Shown here: positions 19,178 through 28,725 of the stretch, piece by piece
How positions within the stretch are numbered: the first letter of the stretch is position 1
Layout: each line of letters begins with the position of its first letter
The notes under the pieces: model-generated
Told to the model about the DNA's origin: nothing
Databases searched by the model: none
What the model saw: only the letters and a program-made list of their open reading frames with translations
From: JAHEDH01 sp963745865
GTDB lineage: Bacteria > Actinomycetota > Acidimicrobiia > Spongiisociales > ZC4RG35
Assembly (NCBI GenBank): GCA_963745865.1
Contig: CAVUYZ010000003.1
Coordinates: 186,001 to 250,000 of the forward strand
Length of the DNA: 64,000 nt
Direction of reading: 5' to 3'
Made by a program: the position numbers and the translations under genes

Positions 19178-20001
19178 ATGTCGAGCGTCCTGGCTGTCCT
19201 GTCCTCGCTGATCTGGGGTGTCTCCGACTATGTCGGAGGGGTCACGTCGCGACGGATTCCCGCGATGGTGGTCGTGCTCTGGTCCCAGATGGTCGGGTTC
19301 GTCGTCGTGCTCGTGAGCAGCATCGTGCGTCGGCGGTACGCTCGATGGGAATGCGCTCGCTGGGGAGCGCTGCCGCAGGGCTTGGCGGTGGCGTTGGGCT
19401 GGCGGGTCTCTACCACGGACTGGCCACCGGTCGAATGGCGATCGTTGCCCCGATTTCGTCGTTGGTCGGTGCGGGCCTTCCCGTGATCGTGGGTCTGGCA
19501 CTCGGCGACCGCCCTGGCGCGCTTACCCTGATCGGCATCGCGCTGGCGTTGCCGGCCATCTGGATGACCTCGAGGCCGGACTCCGGTCCGCTCGACCGAC
19601 GGGGAGTGCTCCCGGCAGTGATCGCTGGCGTCGGCTTCGCCGCGTTCTTCATCTTCCTCGACAGGACATCTGACGGCCGCCGGGATGTGGCCGCTCGTCG
19701 CAGCCAGGACGACATCGGTGACGCTGATGGCGCTTCTTCTGGCAGTGCTCCGACGTCCGACCCGGGTCGATGTCGGGGCCGTGCCGGGCATCGTGGTGGC
19801 CGGGTCGGGGGACATGGCTGGCAAACATCCTCTTTCTGATCGCCGTTCGGACCGGGCTGCTGAGCGTGGTTGCGGTCCTTGGCTCGCTGTACCCGGTTGT
19901 GACGGTGGTGCTCGCCAGGGTGTTCGGAGAGAGACGTCTCGCGCACCCAGTGGCTCGGAGTAGCCCTCTCGGTGCTCGCCGTCGGTCTCATCGCGGTGTG
20001 A
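19178..20001 (+). CDS. DMT/EamA-family transporter, frameshifted
   Basis: MSSVLAVLSSLIWGVSDYVG is the typical first helix of an EamA protein. Further helices: GLAGLYHGLATGRMAIVAPI, SLVGAGLPVIVGLALGDRPG, LTLIGIALALPAIWM, VIAGVGFAAFFIFLDRTS, LANILFLIAVRTGLLSVVAV and LYPVVTVVLARVFGERR. It ends LSVLAVGLIAV at 20001. Indels near 19350, 19690, 19810 and 19945 split it into overlapping frames. Rebuilt length of about 274 residues fits the family; substrate unknown. Confidence 0.78.
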
Positions 20002-20076
20002 TGGTCACCCCTCGAAGGGACGCCGGGAGGGTGGTGTCGTCCGGGTTCCGTCCTGGGTGGTCGGTACGCTCACCGC

Positions 20077-21780
20077 ATGACCGGCCATGAGATCGATCCC
20101 ACCCGAGAAGAGATCGTCGGCCGTGTGATCGGCACCGAAGACGCCACACCACTCGAGTTCTGGGTGGCGGTCGCCGCCGACGCGTACATTCAGCTCGATG
20201 ATGTGGTCGCCCTGGAACGGACGCTTCCCGGAGGGGAGTCGGTGTCGGTCTATGGCACGGTCGGTCAGGTCCGTGCTCGCCACGAAGGGGCGCGGTTCGA
20301 TTCCGACGTCTTCCTGATCGAAGACGGGCTGCTCCCGGCCGAGGTCTCGGAGGCGGCGCGGGTGACCGCGACCCGGTTCGAGCCCGAGGTCTTCGTTCCG
20401 CCGCGACCCGGCCAGCCGGTGAGACGCGCTCACGGGGAGGAGCGGGAGAAGGCACTGTTCTTCGACCAGATGTCCCAGAAGCTCCCCGTCGGGTTGTCAC
20501 GGGACGGAGAGCCGCTCTACATCAACATGGAATTCCTCGACGGGCGACGCGGTGCCCATGTCAACATCTCGGGGATCTCCGGCGTCGCGACCAAGACGAC
20601 CTATGCGACATTCCTGCTGCACTCACTGTTCACGTCCGACGTTCTCGGCACCGGCGCCGTCAACACCAAGGCCCTGATCTTCAACGTGAAGGGTGAGGAC
20701 CTGATGTTTCTCGATCATCCCAACACCGGGATCGACGACGACCAGCGCTCCCGATACGCCCGGCTCGGACTGCCGGCGGAACCGTTCCGGTCGGTTGGCT
20801 TCTTCGCTCCACCCCGTCCCGGCCCGCGGGCCGAGCCCGATGTCAATGCCCGATCGAGCGGTGTGACGTCGTTCTTCTGGACGCTCGCCGAGTTCTGCCA
20901 CGAGGATCTGTTGGCTTTCTTGTTCGCCAACCCCGAGGACGATCGGGCCCAATACACGATGGTCATCCACAACGTCATGGCGCAGCTGCGCTACGCCAAA
21001 GCCACCGATGAGGGTGGCGTCATCATCGAGGGTGAGACGGTGCGGAACTTCCGGGGGCTGGTCGACCTGGTCAGCCGAAAGGTGCAGAGCGAAGACGATC
21101 GGCACGCCTGGGCGGGGTCGGCGATGGGCGCAGGGAGCATCAACGCCTTCGTCAGACGCCTCGAGGGCTCGGTCCGCCACGTCGATCGGCTGGTCCGCGG
21201 CGATGTGGCGAACGCCGAGAAGCACCGCGTGAAGCTCGATGATCAGGTGACGGTGGTCGATCTCCACAACCTCAACGATCGCGCCAAGCGGTTCGTCGTC
21301 GGCGTCACGATCCGTCGAGCGTTCGAGGAGAAGGAACTTGCAGGCCAGTCCGACGAGATGCTCTTCCTGGTGCTCGACGAACTGAACAAATACGCGCCGA
21401 GAGATGGTTCGAGTCCGATCAAGGAGATCCTGCTGGATGTCGCCGAACGGGGAAGGAGCCTCGGCATCATCCTGATCGGCGCACAGCAGACTGCATCCGA
21501 GGTCGAGCGTCGGATCATCTCGAACTCGTCGATCCGCGTGGTCGGGCGTCTCGACACCGCCGAGGCGGGGAGGGACGAGTACGGATTCCTGCCGTCGGTT
21601 CAGCGGCAGCGAGCGACGATCATCAAGCCGGGGACGATGTTCGTCAGCCAGCCACAGATTCCGGTGCCGATCCTGCTCGAGTTCCCGTTCCCTGCATGGG
21701 CGACCCGCAGATCTGAGGCGGGTGAGAACCCCACCGCCTTCGATCAGCCGGACGATCCGTTCGAGGATCTCACCCTGTGA
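20077..21780 (+). CDS. herA: HerA-like ATPase/translocase with HAS-barrel domain
   Basis: An intact 567-residue protein. Residues ~10-115 form a HAS-barrel-like domain (EEIVGRVIGTEDATPLEFWV; GESVSVYGTVGQVRARHEGA). The RecA-like core starts at VNISGISGVATKTTYATFLL, where the P-loop reads GVATKT instead of GxGKT: the Lys and Thr remain but the Gly before Lys is Thr. LFLVLDELNKYAPRDGSS is Walker B, GIILIGAQQTASEVERRI the sensor, and ISNSSIRVVGRLDT the Arg region. HerA is a hexameric DNA translocase that works with NurA and Mre11-Rad50 in end resection. sbcD, sbcC and a nurA-like gene follow 1.6-6.8 kb downstream on the same strand. Confidence 0.82.
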   Translation: MTGHEIDPTREEIVGRVIGTEDATPLEFWVAVAADAYIQLDDVVALERTLPGGESVSVYGTVGQVRARHEGARFDSDVFLIEDGLLPAEVSEAARVTATRFEPEVFVPPRPGQPVRRAHGEEREKALFFDQMSQKLPVGLSRDGEPLYINMEFLDGRRGAHVNISGISGVATKTTYATFLLHSLFTSDVLGTGAVNTKALIFNVKGEDLMFLDHPNTGIDDDQRSRYARLGLPAEPFRSVGFFAPPRPGPRAEPDVNARSSGVTSFFWTLAEFCHEDLLAFLFANPEDDRAQYTMVIHNVMAQLRYAKATDEGGVIIEGETVRNFRGLVDLVSRKVQSEDDRHAWAGSAMGAGSINAFVRRLEGSVRHVDRLVRGDVANAEKHRVKLDDQVTVVDLHNLNDRAKRFVVGVTIRRAFEEKELAGQSDEMLFLVLDELNKYAPRDGSSPIKEILLDVAERGRSLGIILIGAQQTASEVERRIISNSSIRVVGRLDTAEAGRDEYGFLPSVQRQRATIIKPGTMFVSQPQIPVPILLEFPFPAWATRRSEAGENPTAFDQPDDPFEDLTL

Positions 21781-22116
21781 CCGGAGCCTCTCACAGAGCG
21801 CTCCATGCGAATCGTCCCGTCCGGTCCGGGTTGCAGCGGCCGCTCATCTACGACGGCTTCTGGCCGGATCGTCCCGTAGATGTGGGGATATCGGATGCCC
21901 GTCTCGTAGCAATCCTCATGAACAACGGGTGCATCGAGCAGGTCGGGGTCGATCGTCAACACGATGAGATCGGTTCGTCCCGCGTAGAGCGCGTTGGCGA
22001 CGTCGATCAGCTGGGACGCGGTCGAGCAGTGGATGAAGCCGTCGTCGGTGAGTGACGGGGGTCGATAGGTGCCCATCGCTCCGCCATTCGTCTCGGACCG
22101 CGAGATGGAAGATCAC
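21744..22116 (-). CDS. DUF952 protein
   Basis: From GTG 22116: VIFHLAVRDEWRSDG, then, after an indel near 22070, TYRPPSLTDDGFIHCSTASQ, LYAGRTDLIVLTIDPDLLD, RYPHIYGTIRPEAVV. HCS plus the HIYG motif define DUF952, a small fold of unknown biochemical role found in many bacteria. The GTG overlaps the stop of mpgS by GTGA, so the two are coupled. Its 3' end overlaps the end of herA by 37 bases, convergently. Confidence 0.75.
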
Positions 22117-23250
22117 GGCGTCACACCCGCCAGGTGCTCGAGTCGCTCGAGATCGAGGCTCCGGTCGACGGTCTCCAGCGGTGGATAGCGATGCGCTGGT
22201 GAGGTCTCGGGAAAGCGGTCGGCGACGGGTCGGGGGCAGATGGGGGAGTGCGTGATCGTTCCGAGCGAGACGGCCCGCATGGCCTCGACATGGTCCGAAC
22301 CCTTTGTCCTCGTGGAAATGCGGGTTGATGGTCTCCGTCTGGTACACCTCGACGAAGCGATCTCGCGGTCGTGCTCGGTCGGCTCGATGATGCCTCCGAA
22401 CTGCTCCATGAGGTCGATCAGCTGCCCAGTCTCGGCGGCGAACGATCCGTACATCCTGAGAAGCCGAGCGAGAGGGAGTGACATCATGTGCTCACCAGCA
22501 TTCCCGGTGGTGATGATCGATGTGCCTTCTCCGAGGTAGTGCGAGAGCAGCTCGTTGAGCGCACGGTTGCTCACGGCCGTGGTTCGCCCCCATCGGTTGA
22601 ACACGAGCTCGATCGTTCTCCACTTTCGGCTTCGACAGCCACGAGATCCGATTCATGACGTATGGCGAGGCGGCGGTGGTCATGGTCGCTGCATAGATGC
22701 GCACGTACTCGTTGACCGCTCCGGGCACGTAGTTGTCGGCGTCGACGAATCCGACAGCGTCGCTGCCGGCGGCATCGGCGATCATCGTCCCGAGCAGCAT
22801 CGCCTCGCCTTTGCCCTCACGAATGCGCCCGTCTTCGATCAACTCGGTGAACCCGGTGTCGGCGACGAGGGAGGCGATCGAAGCGTCGGCCTGGTGGAGG
22901 TGGAGAACCGACCTGCCAGTGATCGAGCTGAACGTCGAAATGACCTCGCGTTCGAGCTCGAATCGATCGATCGGGGAGCGCTTGGAAGCCGAGATCACAA
23001 CGATCCTGCATGCGCCGGGGATGGCAGTCAGCACTCCTCGCAGCGTGCTGCGGCGCTCGTCCTTGACCGGGACGACGATGGTCAATCTGCGCTGGGCGTC
23101 TTCGAGGGCCGAGACGCCCACGTGGAGCACCCCGTTCTCGATGATCGATCTGGGCTCTGGTTGAGTGGAATCGAGCTCGACGATCCGACCCGGCGCATGA
23201 ATTCGCAGTGCGCCGAGCCGTTCGGAGCTACTCGGCAGGGAGATTCGCAT
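22113..23250 (-). CDS. mpgS: Mannosyl-3-phosphoglycerate synthase, frameshifted
   Basis: Starts MRISLPSSSERLGALRIHA. The glycosyltransferase core is unmistakable: LTIVVPVKDERRSTLRGVLT, AIPGACRIVVISASKRSP, IREGKGEAMLLGTMI, DAVGFVDADNYVPGAVNEYV with the metal-binding acidic motif, then FNRWGRTTAVSNRALNELLS and SIITTGNAGEHMMSLPLARL. These match retaining GT55 enzymes that join GDP-mannose and 3-phosphoglycerate to make mannosyl-3-phosphoglycerate, precursor of the compatible solute mannosylglycerate. Indels near 22615 and a compensating pair at about 22300-22370. GDP-mannose could come from the manC at 40433. No phosphatase partner is visible. Confidence 0.85.
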
Positions 23251-23341
23251 GACCGACGAGACTACGCCGACGTCAGCGCAGCGGGTCATCAGGATGCGGG
23301 GTTCCGGTTCTGTCACTCGACGGCCAGTACGCTCCGTAGGC

Positions 23342-24476
23342 GTGAAGATTCTCCACACCTCCGATTGGCATGTGGGACGAGCGATCCGAGGTAGGTCACG
23401 GGCACAGGAGCACCGAGATGTGCTCGCAGAGATCGCGGCCCTCGCCGAAGACAACCACGTCGACCTCGTCGTCGTCGCTGGTGATTTGTTCGACGTCGGA
23501 GCTCCGACTCCCGAGTCGGAGTCGATCGTGTTCCGTGCCCTGCTCGACCTCGCCGAGGTCGCCCCCGTCGTGGCGGTCTCGGGGAACCACGACAACGCGA
23601 GGCGGCTCAAGGCGATCGGGCCGCTGCTCGATCTCGGCCGGATATCGGTAGCCGCCGGGCTCGCCAGACCGGACGAGGGCGGCGTCGTCTCTCCGGCGGG
23701 CCTGGATTGCAGGATCGCCATGGTGCCGTGGACGAGTCAGCGCGGAATCGTGAAGGCGGATGATCTGATGCGTCTCGACCCCGACGATCACGGCGGCCAG
23801 TACGCCGAGCGGATGCGGTCGGTCGTCGCGGCACTGTGCTCCGATTTCACCCCTGGCACCGTCAACATCGTGCTCGGTCACCTCATGGTCCATGGTGGTC
23901 TCGCAGGCAGTAGTGAGCGCCAGGCCCACATCTTCGGCTACGCCGTTCCCCCGAGTGTCTTTCCGTCGAGCCTGTCGTATGTCGCTCTCGGCCACCTCCA
24001 TCGGCAACAGAAGATCCCGAATCCGGTTCCGACCTGGTACTCGGGTTCGCCTCTCCAGCTCGATTTCGGCGAAGCAGGCGAGTCGAAAGGTGTGATGCTC
24101 ATCGAAGCCGAGCCGGGTCTCCCCGCGAGAGTCGAGCAGCTGACGGCTGGACCGCGGTCGCAGACTCGAGCTCGTTCGCGGGACCGTCGAGCAGATCGCT
24201 GCGCAATTGGAGTCGGTCGGCGAGGCCTATGTGAAGGCGGTGGTCGAGGAGCCTTCGCGATCCGGCCTTGCGGACGAGGTGCGCGTGTTGTCTGAATCGA
24301 TCGTCGACGTCGTCCTGGCTCAACCAACCGAACAACCTGGCCGCGGGCCGGCTCCGCAGCGCCTCGACCGACCCGACCCGGAGGTGTTCGCCGAGTATCT
24401 CGAATCGAAGAACGTCCACGATCCGGCGGTGGTGACCATGTTCACCGAGCTTCTCGATGAGGCTCATGCGACCTGA
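23342..24476 (+). CDS. sbcD: Exonuclease SbcD (Mre11-family nuclease subunit), frameshifted
   Basis: GTG 23342 starts KILHTSDWHVGRAIRGRSRA. All Mre11 phosphoesterase motifs are present: DWHVG, VVVAGDLFDVGAP, VVAVSGNHDNARRL, NIVLGHLMVHG and YVALGHLHRQQKIPN. The C-terminal cap, after an indel near 24160, reads GEAYVKAVVEEPSRSGLADE and ends DEAHAT at 24476. The Mn-dependent nuclease acts with SbcC on DNA ends and hairpins. Its stop lies within the start of sbcC (overlap about 10-20 bases), so the pair is translationally coupled. Confidence 0.9.
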
Positions 24477-26837
24477 GCGTCTCGAGCTGGAGGGATTCAC
24501 GGCGTTTCGCGATCGCGTCGTGATCGATTTCTCGGACGCCGAGTTGTTCGCACTCGTCGGGCCGACGGGCTCGGGCAAGTCCTCGATCGTCGATGCGATC
24601 ACGTTTGCTCTGTACGGGTCGGTTCCCCGCCTGCGCAAGGGCAGGGTGGAGCCGATCGTGTCGTTGGGTGCGGAGCGGGCCAGGGTGCGATTCGACTTCT
24701 CGGTGGGCGAACATTCCTACACCGCGGCGAGAGTGGTCCACCGGACCAAGACCGGAGCGACCACCGCCGAGGCTCGGCTCGAGGGCGGTCCTGTCGACGT
24801 CGTCGGGGCGGTGGAACTGACCGAGGCGGTCGAGCGACTCCTGGGTCTGTCGTACGAGCACTTCATCAAGTGTGTCGTGCTACCGCAGGGCGAGTTCGCG
24901 TCGTTTCTGCTCGACGGTCCGAAAGGCCGGCAGGCGCTGCTGCGCGAGTTGCTCGACCTGGGCCGGTTTCGGACAGGTGCGCGACCTCGCCAAGCACCGA
25001 GCAACGACCTCCCAAGCCACCGCCGACGCGCTCGCCGAACAACTCGCCGATCTCGCCGATGTCACGGAAACCGCACTCACCGAGATCGACGAGAGGCTCG
25101 TGCGTCTCCGAGAGGTTGCCGCCGACGTGGGTGCCAGAGTCGAGACCGCGTCCGAGCTCGAGCGCGATCGGGCCGACCGCCTCCGCGCGATCGCTCAGCT
25201 CGAGACGCTGCTCGAAGGTCTGATCGCGGCGGAGGTTCCGTCCGGCGTGGAGGAGCTTGCGGCTGGGGCGGCCGCAGCCTCAGCCGACGTCGATGCTGCG
25301 TCGGCTGGTCTGGTGGAGGCGACTCGCCGGCTCGAGGAAACCCGGGCCCTGGGCGCCGAGTCCGGCGATGCGTCGACCGTTGCCGAGCGCCTTGCGATGG
25401 TCGACCGTCTCGACGTGCTCGTTGGCCGGATCGAGACCGGTGAGAAACAGGTTGCGGAGACGGTGTCACGTCTCGAGGCGACGGTGGCCGACGTCGAGAA
25501 GCTCGAGTCGACTGCATCAGAGCGAGAGCGACGACTCATCGAGCTACGTGCCGAGCACCGGGCACATGCGGTCAGGGCCGACCTCGAAATCGGTGAGGAA
25601 TGCCCGGTGTGCCACGGGGTGGTCGCACAGGCCGAGGGCGAGACGCCGGAAGGGCTCGACGAGGCGATTCAGCAGGCGGATTCGGCACGGTCGGCCGCGG
25701 CACTCGCCCGGAAAGAGCTGATCGAGGCGTCGGCGCGCCATCAGCGAGACGTCGAGTTCCTCGCCGGGCTCCGAGAGGAACGCGACGAACTCAGTGCGGC
25801 GCTGGGTCAGGACACACGCGCAGACCCTCACCGAACAGAAGCAGAAGCTCGACGAATCCGCCCGGGCGCTGGGCGTCGCCTCCGATGCCCTCGGTGCGGC
25901 CCAGAAGCGACTGGATGCTGCCCGGGAGCACCGGGAGGGCCTCGCTGAGCGGAGCGAGCAGTACTGGTCTCGACTCGATCAACTTCGCTCCGCAGTGATC
26001 CAGGCCGGCCCACCCGAGATCAAGCGGAAGGATCTCGGTGGGGAGTGGCGCGGATTCATCGACTGGTCGGTTGGGAAGGCCGCCGTGACCAGGCGGCAGT
26101 TGAGCGAAGCAAAGAAGGAGGAGGCACAGCTCGACGCCGAACTGAGGCGACTCCGCGAGGCGATTGGGACCATCGTCGCCGGCGTCGGCGTCGATGTGCC
26201 GGCCGGTGCCGACCATGCTGTCGCTCTTGCGACGCACACCGCGACCTTGACGGAGCGGTCGGCCCGGATGCGAGCGGACCTCGAGCGAAAGGGGAAGATG
26301 GCGGCGAATCTCGAGGGCTTCCAGACCGATGTCACGACCGCCAATGCGCTCGTTCGCCATCTCAATGTGAACGGCTTCGAACGATGGTTGATCGAGGAGG
26401 TGCTGCTGGCGCTGGTCGTTTCGGCCAACGAGCTCCTCGAACAGCTGTCCGACGGGGCCTATTCCCTGGCAATCGAGAGCGGCGACTTCTGGGTGATCGA
26501 CCATCTCAATGCCGATGAGCAGCGGTCGGTGGAGACGCTGTCTGGTGGAGAGACCTTCGTGGTCTCGCTCGCCTTGGCGCTGTCGTTGGCCGAGCACCTC
26601 TTCACGATGTCGGTGTCGGGGACGGCGCGGCTCGAGTCGGTGTTCCTCGACGAAGGATTCGGGACGCTCGACCCCGAGACGCTCGACACCGTGGCGGCAG
26701 TGATCCACGAGCTCGGCGCACGCGGACGCACGGTCGGCCTCATCACGCACGTGACCGACCTGGCACAACAGATTCCCACGCGATTCGAGGTCCGAAAGGT
26801 GTCCGGATCGGCATCAGTCGAGCGTGTGGAGGTGTGA
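24466..26837 (+). CDS. sbcC: Exonuclease SbcC (Rad50-family SMC-like ATPase), frameshifted
   Basis: Begins MRPERLELEGFTAFRDRVVI (an ATG at 24457 is also in frame). Walker A is VGPTGSGKSSIVDAI and the Q-loop region KCVVLPQGEFASFL. Long coiled coils flank the zinc hook GEECPVCHGVVAQ. The distal head has ETLSGGETFVVSLALALSL (signature), SVFLDEGFGTLDPETLD (Walker B/D-loop) and TVGLITHVTDLAQQIP. About 790 residues, short for Rad50 but normal for SbcC in this group. Indels near 24965 and 25810; the first is repaired by removing one T from TTT. Its stop overlaps the start of the nurA-like gene. Confidence 0.9.
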
Positions 26838-27744
26838 TGCGGTACACGGTGGAGAGTTGGGCGGCCGACTACGGAGCGTCGTCGGAGCCGGCGATGAGGG
26901 ATGCGAGCGAGCCACCGAGGCTCGACATCGAGTTGCCGGTCGGCCGGTGGGTACCGATCACGCCGTCGTCGCCTGGCGCCGATGTCGTCGTGTTCATCGA
27001 TGGAGTGCGGAGGGTCGACGCCAACATCTGGATCGAGCGATCCGACGATCTCCCTGCTCCTCGGCCTGTGCGCGGTCTATGCAGCTGGCGCGGTGCTCGC
27101 TGACGGCACGGCGGCCACGGTGGTCGAGTCGAGCGTCGAACGTGGCCTGTTCACGTCAGCCGTCGACGCAGAGGATCTCGAGACCCGCAATGGCACCTAT
27201 CGCGCGCATCTCTCGCCAGGCGAGACTGCGGAGGATCTCTGGCTGTCGATCCAGGCCCGGATGGGCCGCCTGGAGGGAGAGATCGCCCGGCGCTTCACCG
27301 GACAGCTTGGTCGTCGTCGATGGCCCGCTGTCGCACGGGAGCCATCCCGATGGGGCGGTCGGCTACATCAAGCGTCAATACACCAACTACCTGCCGCCCG
27401 AGCTCAGGCGGATGCTGTTGGACCTCCCGACCGGTCGGCGAACGCCGCTGTTCTTGATCGGAGGGCGTTCGAATCGCTATTCCTGGTATCAACGGCTCGC
27501 CGTGATGGGCGGACCCGGCGGCGGGATCGTGCGATGCGAGACCTCGGCCGCGATGTCGGTCAGCGAGGCGGTCGCTGCGGCGGATCAGGTGGCGGCGACA
27601 CTGCCGAGATATGCCTCCGAACCGCACAAAGATGGGCGGGCACCCCAGAACCTCTATCCCATCGCCGGCCTGGAACGGGCACTCCGGCGCCGCCTCGGCG
27701 ACCCCAGGCTGATGGAACGGGCCCTCAGACTGGCGTCCGTGTGA
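26837..27744 (+). CDS. nurA: NurA-like nuclease, frameshifted
   Basis: The ATG at 26837 shares a base with the sbcC stop (TGATG). Rebuilt from three frames (indels near 27045 and 27300): ADVVVFIDGVRRVDANIWIE holds the first catalytic-type Asp, GLCAVYAAGAVLADGTAATV follows, then SLVVVDGPLSHGSHPDGAVG with the second Asp, YIKRQYTNYLPPELRR, and RSNRYSWYQRLAVMGGPGGG. These match NurA-domain proteins, RNase H-fold 5'-3' nucleases partnered with HerA. About 302 residues. Together with herA and sbcDC this completes an end-resection gene set; the catalytic claim is from family pattern. Confidence 0.75.
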
Positions 27745-27819
27745 TGGCGTGGCCGTCGAGCGTCCGACGCCGGTGATCTCCGGTCGCGGCGAGGGGAGCG
27801 ATGCTCAGGGTCTGACCAC

Positions 27820-28725
27820 TCATGTTCGGCTCCGCGACGCCAGGAATGCGCCTCCCACCACCAGCACGACGCCGATCACCGCCACCGGAGACACCTCGTC
27901 TCCGAGGAATGCCACCCCGAGGGCAAGGGACACGAAGGGGATCAGATAGGTGATGAACGATGCCCGGGTGGAACCGACACTGCCGACCAGGCTCGCCATG
28001 ATGGCGAAGGCGACGCCGGTGCCCATGATGCCGAGGACGGCAACCGCGATGGTCGACCGCACCGAGAAGGAGCTCTCGGCCAGTCCGTAGATCCCGTACG
28101 GGAGGGTCCAGACGGTCGCCAGCGCCAGCATCTTGGCCATCACGGCAATCGAGCCATACCGCTGCTGCAGCGGGGCTGCGATGTTCACCGCGAAGCCATA
28201 ACAGACGGTCGCGAGCAGTACCAGTCCGACACCGAGTGCCTCGCTCGAGCCCTCTCCGAGAGATGGCGCCGAGATGAGGGTCACACCGACGAAGCCGGTG
28301 ACCAAGCCCGCCAGCTGGGCTCCACGGGGAAAGTCGCGTAGGAAGACGGCGGCGACCAGCGCTGCGAAGATCGGCATCGCCCCGTTCAACAAACCGGTGA
28401 CCGCCGAATTGATGTATTGCTCGGCAATCGGGAAGAGCGTGAACGGAATCCCGGTCCAGAGGAGAGAGAGCACCACGAGGTTGCGTCGATCCGCCCGGTC
28501 GATCTTCCGGCGGGCCCCGGGAAGAGCCATGAGCGCAACTGCTCCGAGTCCAACCCTCCCGAGGGTGATGACACCGGGGTGCAAGGACTCGAGCCCGATG
28601 GCGATCAGCAGGAACGATGCTCCCCAGATGAGGGCGATTCCCCAGAAGAGACCCCAGTCGCGTGCACTGAAGGCCCCGGTGTTCGAGCTGGTCGTGCGCT
28701 CGAGGATCCGATTCTGACCGGTCAT
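27820..28725 (-). CDS. EamA-family drug/metabolite transporter
   Basis: An intact protein of about 301 residues and ten helices in two EamA repeats: GLFWGIALIWGASFLLIAIG at the start of the first and LGVGLVLLATVCYGFAVNIA at the start of the second. NSAVTGLLNGAMPIFAALVA and FITYLIPFVSLALGVAFLGD are the conserved fourth and ninth helices. It likely exports a small metabolite; the substrate cannot be predicted. The ATG at 28725 overlaps the stop of the upstream flavin-binding gene (ATGA). Confidence 0.88.
   Translation of the reverse strand: MTGQNRILERTTSSNTGAFSARDWGLFWGIALIWGASFLLIAIGLESLHPGVITLGRVGLGAVALMALPGARRKIDRADRRNLVVLSLLWTGIPFTLFPIAEQYINSAVTGLLNGAMPIFAALVAAVFLRDFPRGAQLAGLVTGFVGVTLISAPSLGEGSSEALGVGLVLLATVCYGFAVNIAAPLQQRYGSIAVMAKMLALATVWTLPYGIYGLAESSFSVRSTIAVAVLGIMGTGVAFAIMASLVGSVGSTRASFITYLIPFVSLALGVAFLGDEVSPVAVIGVVLVVGGAFLASRSRT

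Noticed and set aside
20077..21780. Conjugation ATPase (VirB4/TraC) or FtsK
   Set aside because: HAS-barrel start, Walker B context and lack of any conjugation genes favour HerA.
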